Assembly: GCA_964498395.1 (NCBI GenBank) | Contig: CAZCHE010000005.1 | Coordinates: forward strand, 62,001-126,000 | DNA from: Parapedobacter sp964498395 | GTDB taxonomy: Bacteria; Bacteroidota; Bacteroidia; Sphingobacteriales; Sphingobacteriaceae | Reading direction: 5' to 3' | Length of the DNA: 64,000 nt | Shown here: positions 8,455 through 16,818 of the stretch, in pieces | Layout of the letters: every line of letters starts with the position of its first letter | Position numbering within the stretch: position 1 is the first letter of the stretch | Notes under the pieces: model-generated | What the model saw: only the letters and a program-made list of their open reading frames with translations | Told to the model about the DNA's origin: nothing | Databases searched by the model: none | Program-made: the position numbers and the translations under genes

Positions 8455-9141
8455 ATGAGCACTGCAAAACAAAAGATACTGGTGGTAGATGATGAGCCGG
8501 ATATCGTAGAGTTGATCGCTTACAACCTTAAGCGCGAGGGATACCAAGTTTATACCGCGTCCAATGGTCAAGAAGCTGTATCCACGGCAAAGAAAATCAT
8601 GCCAGATTTGATTATCCTCGATGTGATGATGCCTAAGATGGACGGTATAGAAGCTTGTCGGATCATGCGCGCCATGCCGGAGTTCAAAAGTACATTCATG
8701 GTGTTTCTCACCGCTCGCAGTGAAGAGTATTCCGAAATAGCCGGATTCAATGTGGGGGCAGATGATTACATCGCGAAACCCATCAAACCGAGGGCATTGC
8801 TCAGCCGCATCAATGCTATCCTCCGGCGTAATGCGCAACACGAGGAACTTCCAAACGAAAAACTGGAGATTTCCGACCTCGTCATCGATCGCGAAGCCTT
8901 TTTGGTGTTCAAGAATGGGGAGAAGATCGTGTTGGCCAAAAAAGAGTTTGAACTGCTTTACCTATTGGCTTCCAAACCGGGAAAAGTGTATACCCGTGAA
9001 GTCATCCTCAAAAATATCTGGGAAGATTCGGTGGTGGTGACCAACCGCACCATCGATGTGCATATCCGTAAACTACGCGAAAAGATTGGCGAAACTTACG
9101 TGTCTACCGTCAAAGGGGTAGGATATAAGTTTGAGGCTTAA
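8455..9141 (+). CDS. OmpR/PhoB-family response regulator, no adjacent kinase
   Basis: DNA-binding response regulator, 228 residues. Receiver domain at 7-125: acidic pair in VVDDEPDIVEL, phospho-acceptor Asp in LIILDVMMPKMDG, Thr in FLTARSEE, Lys in IAKPIKP. C-terminal winged helix (about 135-228) with VFKNGEKIVLAKKEFELLYLLA and the recognition helix region NRTIDVHIRKLREKIG. The opening resembles PhoB/PhoP proteins. No histidine kinase lies next to it. Its stop codon overlaps that of convergent hutG (bases 9138-9141, TTAA). Confidence 0.93.
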   Translation: MSTAKQKILVVDDEPDIVELIAYNLKREGYQVYTASNGQEAVSTAKKIMPDLIILDVMMPKMDGIEACRIMRAMPEFKSTFMVFLTARSEEYSEIAGFNVGADDYIAKPIKPRALLSRINAILRRNAQHEELPNEKLEISDLVIDREAFLVFKNGEKIVLAKKEFELLYLLASKPGKVYTREVILKNIWEDSVVVTNRTIDVHIRKLREKIGETYVSTVKGVGYKFEA

Positions 9142-10157
9142 CGCCATTGTCCTGCCAGTCGTTCGACAACATGGAAAATAAGCGCGGCGGCTAGTTTTGC
9201 CGTGCGACTATCCACATCGTATTCAGGGTTCAATTCGGCAATATCCAGTGATATAACCTTGCCACCGTTAAAGAGTGCATCCAAGCAATCAAAGAAAACG
9301 GCATCAGGTATAATCCCATTATAAGCGGGGGCACTGACTCCCGGCGCGAAAGCCGAGGCGAATACATCCATGTCGATGGTCAAGTATAGGTAGTCTGTTT
9401 CCCCATGGAAAGCAGCGATGTGCTGCTCGGGAATATCCTGATAACTTGTGTGGAAATGCTTGGCTAAGACATACTGCGTACGTGTTTGGGAAGCAGTATC
9501 AAATAAGTGCGGGGTATTGCTCGTTTTCTGGATGCCTAAAGCAAGGTAATGAAAAGGTGTTCCGTTTTGCCTGCAATCCTCCGCGATTTGCCAAAATCCC
9601 GTTCCTGAACTAACCCCCGACGCTCCCGGTTTTCGATTATCGAAATGCGCGTCAACATTGACGATGCCAAGGTTAGCGGATATTTCGTTTTTCAGGAAAT
9701 CGCGTACTCCACAATAATGTCCGTAGGTGATTTCGTGGCCACCACCAAGCAGGATGGGGAAGGCCCCCAATTGGAGGATTTTTGTCACAGCCAGCGCCAG
9801 TTGTTGTTGTGCCGTCTCAAGGTCGCCATCGATACAGCGCACATTGCCGGCATCGTAGACAGCCAAATGGGGATAAAAAACAGGCAAATTACCAAGTGCT
9901 TTTCGGATGGCAGCAGGGCCTTTCGCAGCGCCGATTCGACCTTCATTGCGTTTCACTCCTTCATCACAGGCGAACCCAAGCAGGACGACGGCGGGAGTCT
10001 CCATAGTAGATGGTTCCTGTATGAGGTCGAAGGCTTTTACATGCTGGTGCCAGCGCCGTTGTGTTTCGTTTTCACCGTCAACCCTGCCTTGCCATTGGTG
10101 CATATCGGGTTTTTCGTAAAACTCGCCGTCTATATGATGATTTCCCCGTGTTTCCAT
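9138..10157 (-). CDS. hutG: formimidoylglutamase
   Basis: Last step of histidine breakdown: N-formimidoyl-glutamate to glutamate and formamide. Arginase-fold Mn enzyme, 339 residues, with the metal motifs GGGHE, NVDAHFD and TIDMDVFAS. The N-terminal FYEKPD..WQGRVD matches the opening of HutG proteins, which supports a start upstream of that stretch; ATG 10157 overlaps the end of hutI by 28 bp, and a shorter start at 10103 is possible. Fifth and last gene of the hut operon. Confidence 0.9.
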   Translation of the reverse strand: METRGNHHIDGEFYEKPDMHQWQGRVDGENETQRRWHQHVKAFDLIQEPSTMETPAVVLLGFACDEGVKRNEGRIGAAKGPAAIRKALGNLPVFYPHLAVYDAGNVRCIDGDLETAQQQLALAVTKILQLGAFPILLGGGHEITYGHYCGVRDFLKNEISANLGIVNVDAHFDNRKPGASGVSSGTGFWQIAEDCRQNGTPFHYLALGIQKTSNTPHLFDTASQTRTQYVLAKHFHTSYQDIPEQHIAAFHGETDYLYLTIDMDVFASAFAPGVSAPAYNGIIPDAVFFDCLDALFNGGKVISLDIAELNPEYDVDSRTAKLAAALIFHVVERLAGQWR

Positions 10158-11356
10158 ATTTGTATAGGCTTCAAGGCCCCTTGGTTGTAAAAAATATCAC
10201 GATAGTCGTTTGTCGGGTAAGCTTGCATGTCAGCCAATAAGCCTTGTTCGAAGCGACCTCTGTCGGCCAAGTTTAGGGCCTTGGCGGCCCGGAAGGTCAA
10301 CCCGGCCAATGTTTCCCCTAATGAAAGCTTTTGGTAAGCGCCCAGTATGGCGGCTTGGGTCAGTAGATCACCCATGGGTGCAGAACCGGGATTCCAATCA
10401 CTGGCAATGGCCACACACGCACCGGCGTCTAGTAGCTTTCGGGCGGGAGCGAAGCCCACGCCCAATCCTAGTGAAGCACCCGGCAATGCGACCGCGACGG
10501 TGTCTGACTGCGCTAGTAGGGCAATTTCCCTGTCAGTACTGGCTTCCAAATGGTCGGCAGACACCGCTCCGCATGCTACAGCCAGCGCCGACCCTCCCGT
10601 ACTGAATTGGTCTGCATGCACGGTGAGGTCAAAGCCCATTTGCTTCGCTTGGGTTAAATAGTGACGGGCGTCTTCTGTGGTGAATGCGGATTCTTCCACA
10701 AAAATATCTACGCGATGGGCTAAATCTTTATGTTTTATACGTGGGAGTATGTCGTTTACGACATGATCGAGGTAAGCGCGCTCGTCACCTTCAAAATCCC
10801 GTGGCTTCATGTGGGCCGCTAGACAGGTCGCGATAATGGTTGCTTGGGTGTGCTGATTGGCCTCGCTTATGGCACTCAACATCTTGAGCTCGCTCTCCCC
10901 GTTTAGGCCATAACCACTCTTGATTTCGATGGTCGTGATTCCGGATCGGAGCGCTCGGTTGACCCGGGCAACGGTCAAGGTGGTGAGCGCTTCCAGGCTT
11001 GCTTGGCGAGTTTGGGTGACCGAATCCCATATTCCTCCGCCCGCTTTGGCAATCTCGAGATAACTTTTTCCCGCTAGGCGCATGGCGTAATCCCGCGCGC
11101 GACTGCCAGCAAAACACACGTGCGTATGGCAGTCGATAAATCCGGGAATCAAGGTTTGCTCGCCATACACCTCCGCAATTTCCGCCTGGGGATAAGCATT
11201 CCGGAGCGTATCAAATGCTGCAACTGCGAGGATGCGCCCGTTTTTGGTCAGTATTCCGCCTGATGTAATGATTTCGAGTTGCTCGTCGTCAATAGGGCCT
11301 TTTAGTGGTACCCCCCTTAACGTGACAACCTGGGAAAATGGGCCTGTTATTTTCAT
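10130..11356 (-). CDS. hutI: imidazolonepropionase
   Basis: Third step of histidine degradation: hydrolysis of imidazolone-propionate to N-formimidoyl-glutamate. Amidohydrolase fold of 408 residues with metal His in DCHTHVCFAG, HADQF and the Asp in SDWNPGSAP. ATG 11356 (MKITGPF) is chosen: the frame runs to 11398 but the extra residues fall in an intergenic repeat. Between hutU and this gene there are 167 bp holding that repeat, unusual for an otherwise overlapping operon. Confidence 0.95.
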   Translation of the reverse strand: MKITGPFSQVVTLRGVPLKGPIDDEQLEIITSGGILTKNGRILAVAAFDTLRNAYPQAEIAEVYGEQTLIPGFIDCHTHVCFAGSRARDYAMRLAGKSYLEIAKAGGGIWDSVTQTRQASLEALTTLTVARVNRALRSGITTIEIKSGYGLNGESELKMLSAISEANQHTQATIIATCLAAHMKPRDFEGDERAYLDHVVNDILPRIKHKDLAHRVDIFVEESAFTTEDARHYLTQAKQMGFDLTVHADQFSTGGSALAVACGAVSADHLEASTDREIALLAQSDTVAVALPGASLGLGVGFAPARKLLDAGACVAIASDWNPGSAPMGDLLTQAAILGAYQKLSLGETLAGLTFRAAKALNLADRGRFEQGLLADMQAYPTNDYRDIFYNQGALKPIQIWKHGEIII

Positions 11357-11383
11357 ACTATCGCTTAGTTTGCTGTCTTTATA

Positions 11384-11518
11384 GAACGCTGATGACACGG
11401 ATTGTATCTATCCCGCAGCCCCTCACTTTTGGTCGCATCGAGCTGGTTGGGTGGATACTCGTCGACTGAAATAAGTTAAAATCCGTGTAAATCAGCAATA
11501 TCCGCGTCATCTGTGTTC
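11384..11518. repeat. intergenic inverted repeat inside the hut operon
   Basis: Arm 1 at 11384-11403 (GAACGCTGATGACACGGATT) faces arm 2 at 11480-11518, which begins AATCCGTGTAAATCAGC and ends CGTCATCTGTGTTC. The arms share the words AATCCGTGT, CAGC and GTCAT..GTTC in opposite orientation. I recall similar ATCCGTGTAAATC/CGTCATCTGTGTTC sequences between genes in many bacteria, so this is probably a dispersed repeat; this cannot be confirmed from one window. Confidence 0.55.
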
Positions 11519-11523
11519 CATTA

Positions 11524-13194
11524 TTAAATCAACAACCCAAATTTTTCTCCATATTCCGTAGCTTGCTCATACCCGGCATCATGATGCCTGAAAATCCCCA
11601 TGGCGGGATCATTGTGCAGCACTCTTTTCAGGCACGTAGCGGCACGGTCGGTACCATCGGCGAGGATGACGACCCCGGCGTGTAGGGAGTATCCCATACC
11701 CACACCACCGCCATGGTGGAATGACACCCAAGTGGCTCCACCAGCGGTATTGCTCATCAAGTTGAGCAATGGCCAGTCGGCCACGGCGTCCGAGCCGTCT
11801 TTCATGGCTTCCGTTTCGCGGTTTGGCGAAGCCACCGAGCCGCAATCAAGATGGTCGCGCCCGATGACGATGGGTGCCTTCACCTTGCCGGTTCGCACCA
11901 ATTCATTGAAGAGGAGACCGGCTTTCTCCCGTTCGCCCATTCCCAGCCAGCAAATACGTGCAGGCAATCCCTGGAAGGCGATTTTTTCGCGAGCCTGGGT
12001 AAGCCAATCGTGCAGGGCCTTGTTTTCGGGGAATGCCTCCATCAATGCCTGGTCGGTGGCATAGATGTCTTCGGGATCGCCAGAGAGGGCCACCCAGCGG
12101 AAAGGCCCCTTTCCCTCGCAAAACAGTGGTCTAATAAACGCGGGTGTGAATCCAGGAAAGTCAAAGGCATTGGCTTCTCCGCCTTCTTTGGCAAATTCGC
12201 GGAGGTTATTGCCATAGTCAAAGGTAATGGCCCCACGCTGTTGCAGTTCCAGCATCAACCCCACGTGGCGTGCCATGCTTTTCAGTGATTTTTGCTTGTA
12301 CAATGCCGGATCCGTCTTGCGTAGCACAGCGGCCTCTTCAAGGCTCAAGCCATTGGGTACATAGCCGTTGATAGGGTCGTGTGCAGACGTTTGGTCGGTG
12401 AGGATATCCGGAATGATGTTGTCGGCCAACAGTCGCGCTAGCAGGTCGCCCGCATCGCTGACCAAGCCGATGGAGAGGGCTTCTTTTTTGTCCATGGCCG
12501 CTCTGGCCCATTGCACGGCCTCCTCGTAAGATTCGGTCATGCGGTCGATATACCGGGTGTCGAGACGCTTTTGTATCCTCGTTCTGTCTACATCAGCGCC
12601 GAGGAAGACCGCCCCCGCCATGGTGGCCGCGAGTGGCTGTGCGCCGCCCATGCCTCCCAATCCAGCGGTGACGAGCAGTTTTCCGCGTAAATCGCCATTG
12701 AAATGCTGCCTTCCACATGCTACAAAAGTCTCGTAGGTGCCTTGCAGGATACCTTGGGAACCAATGTAAATCCAACTGCCGGCGGTCATCTGCCCATACA
12801 TCATCAGCCCTTTGCTACGTAACTCGTTAAAGTGTTCCCAGGTTGCCCATTTGGGCACGAGGTTGCTGTTAGCGATGAGCACCCTTGGTGCTTGGGGATG
12901 CGAACGGACGATGCCTACCGGTTTCCCCGATTGAACCAGCAAAGAATGGTTTTCATCCAATTCCAACAGCAATTCGATGATTTTTCGAAGTGCGCCTTGG
13001 TTTCGTGCCGCTTGGCCGATACCGCCGTAAACGACCAATTCCTCCGGATTTTCAGCCACCTCTGCATGGAGATTGTTTAACAGCATGCGCAACGGGGCCT
13101 CGGTTTGCCAACTTTTAGCATGCAGGTCAGCGCCCGTCGGGGCCGAATAATGGGGGTGGTTGGCGTATCGGTCAAGAAATGTTGAAAGGTTCAT
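11524..13194 (-). CDS. hutU: urocanate hydratase
   Basis: Second step of histidine use: urocanate to imidazolone-propionate, with tightly bound NAD+. 556 residues from ATG 13194 (MNLSTFLDRY), matching the family's usual length of about 555. Motifs: GGIGQAARNQGALRKI near the N-terminus, the Gly-rich NAD loop TAGLGGMGGAQPLAA, DQTSAHDP, and HHGGGVGMGYS near the C-terminus. The longer open frame to 13263 lies inside hutH. The start overlaps hutH by 23 bp. Confidence 0.97.
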   Translation of the reverse strand: MNLSTFLDRYANHPHYSAPTGADLHAKSWQTEAPLRMLLNNLHAEVAENPEELVVYGGIGQAARNQGALRKIIELLLELDENHSLLVQSGKPVGIVRSHPQAPRVLIANSNLVPKWATWEHFNELRSKGLMMYGQMTAGSWIYIGSQGILQGTYETFVACGRQHFNGDLRGKLLVTAGLGGMGGAQPLAATMAGAVFLGADVDRTRIQKRLDTRYIDRMTESYEEAVQWARAAMDKKEALSIGLVSDAGDLLARLLADNIIPDILTDQTSAHDPINGYVPNGLSLEEAAVLRKTDPALYKQKSLKSMARHVGLMLELQQRGAITFDYGNNLREFAKEGGEANAFDFPGFTPAFIRPLFCEGKGPFRWVALSGDPEDIYATDQALMEAFPENKALHDWLTQAREKIAFQGLPARICWLGMGEREKAGLLFNELVRTGKVKAPIVIGRDHLDCGSVASPNRETEAMKDGSDAVADWPLLNLMSNTAGGATWVSFHHGGGVGMGYSLHAGVVILADGTDRAATCLKRVLHNDPAMGIFRHHDAGYEQATEYGEKFGLLI

Positions 13195-14740
13195 ATACTG
13201 TTTTGTTGAGGTGATAGTCAAATGTCTCTGCGGTTTCGTTTGCCGTTTCCATAAAGCGGCCACTACTGATGAGTTGTTGCAGCGTTTGGATGTCGTAAGC
13301 GAAGATTCTGTCCTTATCGGTAAATGGCACTTGGCTCCTCACAAGGGCATGGCAGGTCTCCAGCACCTGAGACGATCGGAGTGGTCGGCGGAAATCAATC
13401 GCCTGGGCCGCATAGAGTAACTCTATGGCTAAGATATATTCCAGGTTATCGATGACTTTATTCAGTTTGCGGCCACTAATGGAGCCCATAGACACGTGAT
13501 CTTCCTGCCCTAACGACGTGGGGATACTATCGGCACTGGCCGGGAAGCAGAGTGTTTTATTTTCCGAAACCAAGGCGGCGGTAGTGTACTGCGGTATCAT
13601 GAAACCTGAATTCAGACCGGCATCCTGTATGAGTAACTTGGGCAGTCCATACCGCCCCTCGATGATGAGGTAGCTTCGCCGATCGGAGATATTGCCCAGT
13701 TCGGCGGCCGCCACCGTAGCATAGTCAAGCGCCATGGCCAGGGGTTGCCCGTGGAAATTACCGCCGCTGACGGTGTCGTGCGGTCCCAGTACGATCGGAT
13801 TGTCGGTAACGGCATTGATCTCGATTTCGGTAAGCTCTTTAAGGTGTAGCCAGGCCATTCGCGAAGCACCGTGTACTTGCGGCATACAACGTAGGGAGTA
13901 GGGGTCCTGCACCCGTCCGCAATCCGGATGTGAGTTAGCAATCTCAGATGAACTTAACAATTCCCATAGGCGATGGGCGACCAACTGGCTGCCCGGAAAT
14001 GGCCGGATTTGATGGAGGCGAGCGTCGAAGGGTTTATAAGAACCCATCAATCCTTCGAGTGACATGGCACCAATGATATCCGCGGCTTCCAACGCATTAT
14101 GCATGCGATACAGCGCATGAATGGCATGGGCGGCGATAAATTGCGTGCCGTTGATCAATGCCAACCCTTCTTTTGGACCAAGTTGTAGGGGAGGCATAAC
14201 CTCAGCCCTCAATGCGTCCTTGGTGGCGACAATATTGCCCTTATAGTATACATGGCCTAGGCCGATCAGTGGTAAAAAGAGGTGGGATAACGGGGCTAAG
14301 TCGCCTGACGCACCAACGGATCCCTGTTGCGGTACAACAGGGATGATATGTTGTTCGATCATCCAGATAATGCGCTCGAGCGTACGGAGCCGTATGCCGG
14401 AGTACCCTTGTGATAATGCCTGTACCTTGATGATCATCATGGTTTTAGCGATATCGGCCGAGATGGGCTCACCTACACCCACTGCGTGGCTTTTCAGTAA
14501 ATTGTGCTGTAAGTTGGCGGTTTCCTCGGCGGATATGATCGTGTCACAAAGAGGGCCGAATCCGGTGTTAACTCCGTAAACGACTTCGTTTTGGGCTACG
14601 ATATCGGTAATGTAGGTAGCCGATTGATCTATTTTATGCCTAGCTTTAGCAGAAAGGGATCCTTGGAGTTTGCCTTGGGTCAGCTCGATTGCCTTGCCTA
14701 GGGTTAGCTTATCCGTTCCATATCGAAATTTATTTTTCAT
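13172..14740 (-). CDS. hutH: histidine ammonia-lyase
   Basis: First step of histidine degradation: histidine to urocanate and ammonia. 522 residues from ATG 14740 (MKNKFRYGTD). The Ala-Ser-Gly triad that forms the MIO electrophile is visible in GSVGASGDLAPLSH; other signature parts are YGVNTGFGPL and ALINGTQF. The ATG overlaps the stop of the MarR-type gene by 4 bp, so the regulator and the enzyme are translationally coupled. The frame extends to 14827 inside the regulator gene, but those residues are not family-like. Confidence 0.97.
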   Translation of the reverse strand: MKNKFRYGTDKLTLGKAIELTQGKLQGSLSAKARHKIDQSATYITDIVAQNEVVYGVNTGFGPLCDTIISAEETANLQHNLLKSHAVGVGEPISADIAKTMMIIKVQALSQGYSGIRLRTLERIIWMIEQHIIPVVPQQGSVGASGDLAPLSHLFLPLIGLGHVYYKGNIVATKDALRAEVMPPLQLGPKEGLALINGTQFIAAHAIHALYRMHNALEAADIIGAMSLEGLMGSYKPFDARLHQIRPFPGSQLVAHRLWELLSSSEIANSHPDCGRVQDPYSLRCMPQVHGASRMAWLHLKELTEIEINAVTDNPIVLGPHDTVSGGNFHGQPLAMALDYATVAAAELGNISDRRSYLIIEGRYGLPKLLIQDAGLNSGFMIPQYTTAALVSENKTLCFPASADSIPTSLGQEDHVSMGSISGRKLNKVIDNLEYILAIELLYAAQAIDFRRPLRSSQVLETCHALVRSQVPFTDKDRIFAYDIQTLQQLISSGRFMETANETAETFDYHLNKTVYEPFNIS

Positions 14741-15234
14741 GATGCTGTAGGTGTTGTTGTTGACAGTAGGATTCTTTCGGATAGCCCTTTTTCCGAAAAT
14801 GCTTGTTCGATAGCCGTGACGTTGCATAGTAAGGAAGAAACGGCTTGGTGCTGGTTATCCAGTTGCATGAGAACCTCGGTGATGACTGCCCATATCGGGG
14901 TGGCCTTGTCCAATAACGCTTGGCCGGTCGCCGACAGCGTGACCAATTGCCGCCTGGCATCTTCCGCACTCACCTCGGTCTCCACCAATTGCCGTCTTTT
15001 CAGGTTGCTGACCAATTGGCTGATGGCCGAATGGGAAACCTGCAGTTGGTCTGCTATATCCTTGATGGTGACCGGATGGGATTGAGATAGGATATAAAAT
15101 ACGGGAAACCAGCTGGCATCGAACACAATATTTTGCTCCTGGTACACTTTGTTGATCTCAGCAATGAAATATTCACTGAGCCTGCGTAAACGGCTCCCCA
15201 ATATCAGTGGGCCTAATGATTGGTAAAAATCCAT
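14737..15234 (-). CDS. MarR-family regulator leading the hut operon
   Basis: Winged-helix regulator of 165 residues from ATG 15234 (MDFYQSLGPLIL). The helix-turn-helix is at about 48-85 (TIKDIADQLQVSHSAISQLVSNLKRRQLVE), followed by the wing (SAEDARRQLVTLSATGQALL). It is the first gene of the hut operon (4-bp overlap with hutH), and a nearly perfect palindrome lies 16 bp before its start codon, so it probably controls histidine use; the ligand, perhaps urocanate, is inference. The longer TTG start at 15270 lies inside that palindrome and is unlikely. Confidence 0.88.
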   Translation of the reverse strand: MDFYQSLGPLILGSRLRRLSEYFIAEINKVYQEQNIVFDASWFPVFYILSQSHPVTIKDIADQLQVSHSAISQLVSNLKRRQLVETEVSAEDARRQLVTLSATGQALLDKATPIWAVITEVLMQLDNQHQAVSSLLCNVTAIEQAFSEKGLSERILLSTTTPTAS

Positions 15235-15249
15235 GCCTTTGATGATTAC

Positions 15250-15271
15250 ATTGTGTAAGCGCTTATACAAT
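15250..15271. promoter_or_regulatory. palindromic operator of the hut operon
   Basis: A 22-bp palindrome centred between 15260 and 15261: left arm ATTGTGTAAGC, right arm GCTTATACAAT, one mismatch per arm pair. The word GTGTAAGCG returns at 15335-15343. Position just before the marR-type gene suggests autorepression of the operon. Confidence 0.6.
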
Positions 15272-15284
15272 ATTCGTTATTATT

Positions 15285-15375
15285 ATTGACGTTTGCAAGT
15301 GTTTCCTCAGGGATGATTGACGTATCATCCACTAGTGTAAGCGAATTTAGCCTTTGTCATCCTTAGGATTGACGT
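15285..15375 (+). repeat. three ATTGACGT repeats and a second palindrome in the marR/trmN6 gap
   Basis: ATTGACGT occurs at 15285-15292, 15316-15323 and 15368-15375. The middle copy is the core of a 20-bp inverted repeat (GGATGAT-TGACGT-ATCATCC, 15311-15330). Located between the divergent hut operon and trmN6; likely regulatory, binding protein unknown. Confidence 0.45.
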
Positions 15376-15420
15376 GACAATGACCTGTTTTTTTTAGCGG
15401 ATGCGGGTAGTATACCATCA

Positions 15421-15428
15421 TACTTTTG
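15421..15428 (+). promoter_or_regulatory. -7 box of trmN6
   Basis: TACTTTTG matches TAnnTTTG, 28 bp before ATG 15457. No clear -33 box was found at 19-20 bp. Confidence 0.4.
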
Positions 15429-15456
15429 CAATATTAAGGTTAACTTTGGACTTCAT

Positions 15457-16167
15457 ATGTCGTTATTTCGTTTCAAGCAATTTACGATAGACCAATCGGG
15501 GTGTACGATGAAAGTCAACACGGACGGGGTGCTGCTGGGTGCCATGGCGCGTGCTCTCAATCCCCGGCGGATATTGGACATCGGCACGGGTACAGGTGTC
15601 ATTGCATTGATGTTGGCTCAGCGTTTTGCCTCATCCGAAGTAGATGCCATAGAAATCGACTCATTGGCGGCCAACGCCGCGCAACAAAATTTCGTGTCTT
15701 CTTCCTTTTCCGCACGCCTTTCCTGCCGCACATTGCCGCTAGATGAGTACCGCCCAGAAGACTCCTATGATCTGATGGTGTCCAACCCACCTTATTTTCT
15801 CCAATCACTGAAGAACCCCGATGAACGAAAGCAATTAGCCAGACACACAGACATGTCCTTTTTTGACGTGTTGCTGAGCAGCGCCCGGGAATGGTTGGCC
15901 CCACAAGGAAGTTTACAACTGATACTTCCTGTTTCACTTGCAGATACCATTGTGCGAAAAGCGAAAGATGAGTACGGCATGACGGAACAATGGCAATGTA
16001 ATATTTATTCTTTCGAGTCGCAGCCACCGATACGGCGGGTACTTGCTATCGGGAGGTCTCCCATGGACGGCGTAACGAGCCAAGATGACTTTATGATTTA
16101 TGAACGTAAAGGGGTTTATAGCCAAGCATACCGTGAATTATTAAAAGACTTCTTTTTGGCATTTTAA
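15457..16167 (+). CDS. trmN6: tRNA1(Val) A37 N6-methyltransferase
   Basis: SAM-dependent methyltransferase of the YfiC/TrmN6 type that modifies A37 of tRNA1(Val). 236 residues. The N-terminal FRFKQFTIDQSGCTMKVNTDGVLLGAMA is typical of the family; SAM-binding loop ILDIGTGTGVIALMLAQ (about 41-57); catalytic motif NPPY in MVSNPPYF (about 108-115), typical for N6-adenine methylation. Transcribed away from the hut operon. Confidence 0.92.
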   Translation: MSLFRFKQFTIDQSGCTMKVNTDGVLLGAMARALNPRRILDIGTGTGVIALMLAQRFASSEVDAIEIDSLAANAAQQNFVSSSFSARLSCRTLPLDEYRPEDSYDLMVSNPPYFLQSLKNPDERKQLARHTDMSFFDVLLSSAREWLAPQGSLQLILPVSLADTIVRKAKDEYGMTEQWQCNIYSFESQPPIRRVLAIGRSPMDGVTSQDDFMIYERKGVYSQAYRELLKDFFLAF

Positions 16168-16219
16168 ACAGGTGCTAAGAATCCCTATATTCGTGCATTT
16201 GCTTCTTGAATGATATCAT

Positions 16220-16714
16220 ATGACAAGGATCGGATTGCTTTCGGATACCCACGGTTACTTAGACGATTCCATTTTTCAGCATTTTGAGCAATGCAATGAG
16301 ATTTGGCACGCCGGAGATTTTGGAGATATGGCTGTTGCCGATACGTTGGCCGCGTTTAGGCCGCTGCGGGGCGTATATGGCAATATCGATGGGCAGGATA
16401 TTCGGAAGGGGTATCCTGAGCACCTGCGATTCACCTGTGAGGAGGTCGACGTATGGATGACCCACATCGGTGGTTATCCGGGGCGCTATAGCCCCCTGGT
16501 AAAAAAGGAAATCCAAGCAGATCCCCCCAAGCTCTTCATTTGCGGACACTCGCATATCCTAAAGGTCATGTATGATCAAAAGTTACAATGCCTCCACCTC
16601 AATCCGGGTGCCGCCGGAAAACAAGGTTGGCATAAGGTGCGTACACTTTTACGTTTTAGCATCGATGGAAACCGCATTGAAAATCTAGAAGTGATCGAAT
16701 TGGCTGATAGGTAA
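16220..16714 (+). CDS. YfcE/MJ0936-type metallophosphoesterase
   Basis: Cytosolic phosphodiesterase of the calcineurin-like superfamily, 164 residues. All metal motifs are visible: LLSDTHG, WHAGDFGD, VYGNIDG, THIGGYPG and CGHSHI. Bacterial members hydrolyse phosphodiester model substrates; the natural substrate is often unknown. It follows trmN6 after 52 bp in the same direction. Confidence 0.92.
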   Translation: MTRIGLLSDTHGYLDDSIFQHFEQCNEIWHAGDFGDMAVADTLAAFRPLRGVYGNIDGQDIRKGYPEHLRFTCEEVDVWMTHIGGYPGRYSPLVKKEIQADPPKLFICGHSHILKVMYDQKLQCLHLNPGAAGKQGWHKVRTLLRFSIDGNRIENLEVIELADR

Positions 16715-16768
16715 GTTTTATTTACACTAAGTTTTTTTATTTTCTGTTTTAATTGGGTTATTTTTAGC

Positions 16769-16776
16769 TATTTTTG
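16769..16776 (+). promoter_or_regulatory. -7 box of fbp
   Basis: TATTTTTG matches TAnnTTTG, 42 bp before ATG 16819; no good -33 box at the usual distance. Confidence 0.4.
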
Positions 16777-16818
16777 CTTTCGTGAAAATATATAAAATAC
16801 ACTAAGTAGAATCCATTT

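Noticed and set aside
15235..15270. Longer start (TTG 15270) for the MarR-type gene
   Set aside because: It would place the N-terminus inside the operator palindrome; ATG 15234 gives the normal family start MDFYQSLGPLIL.
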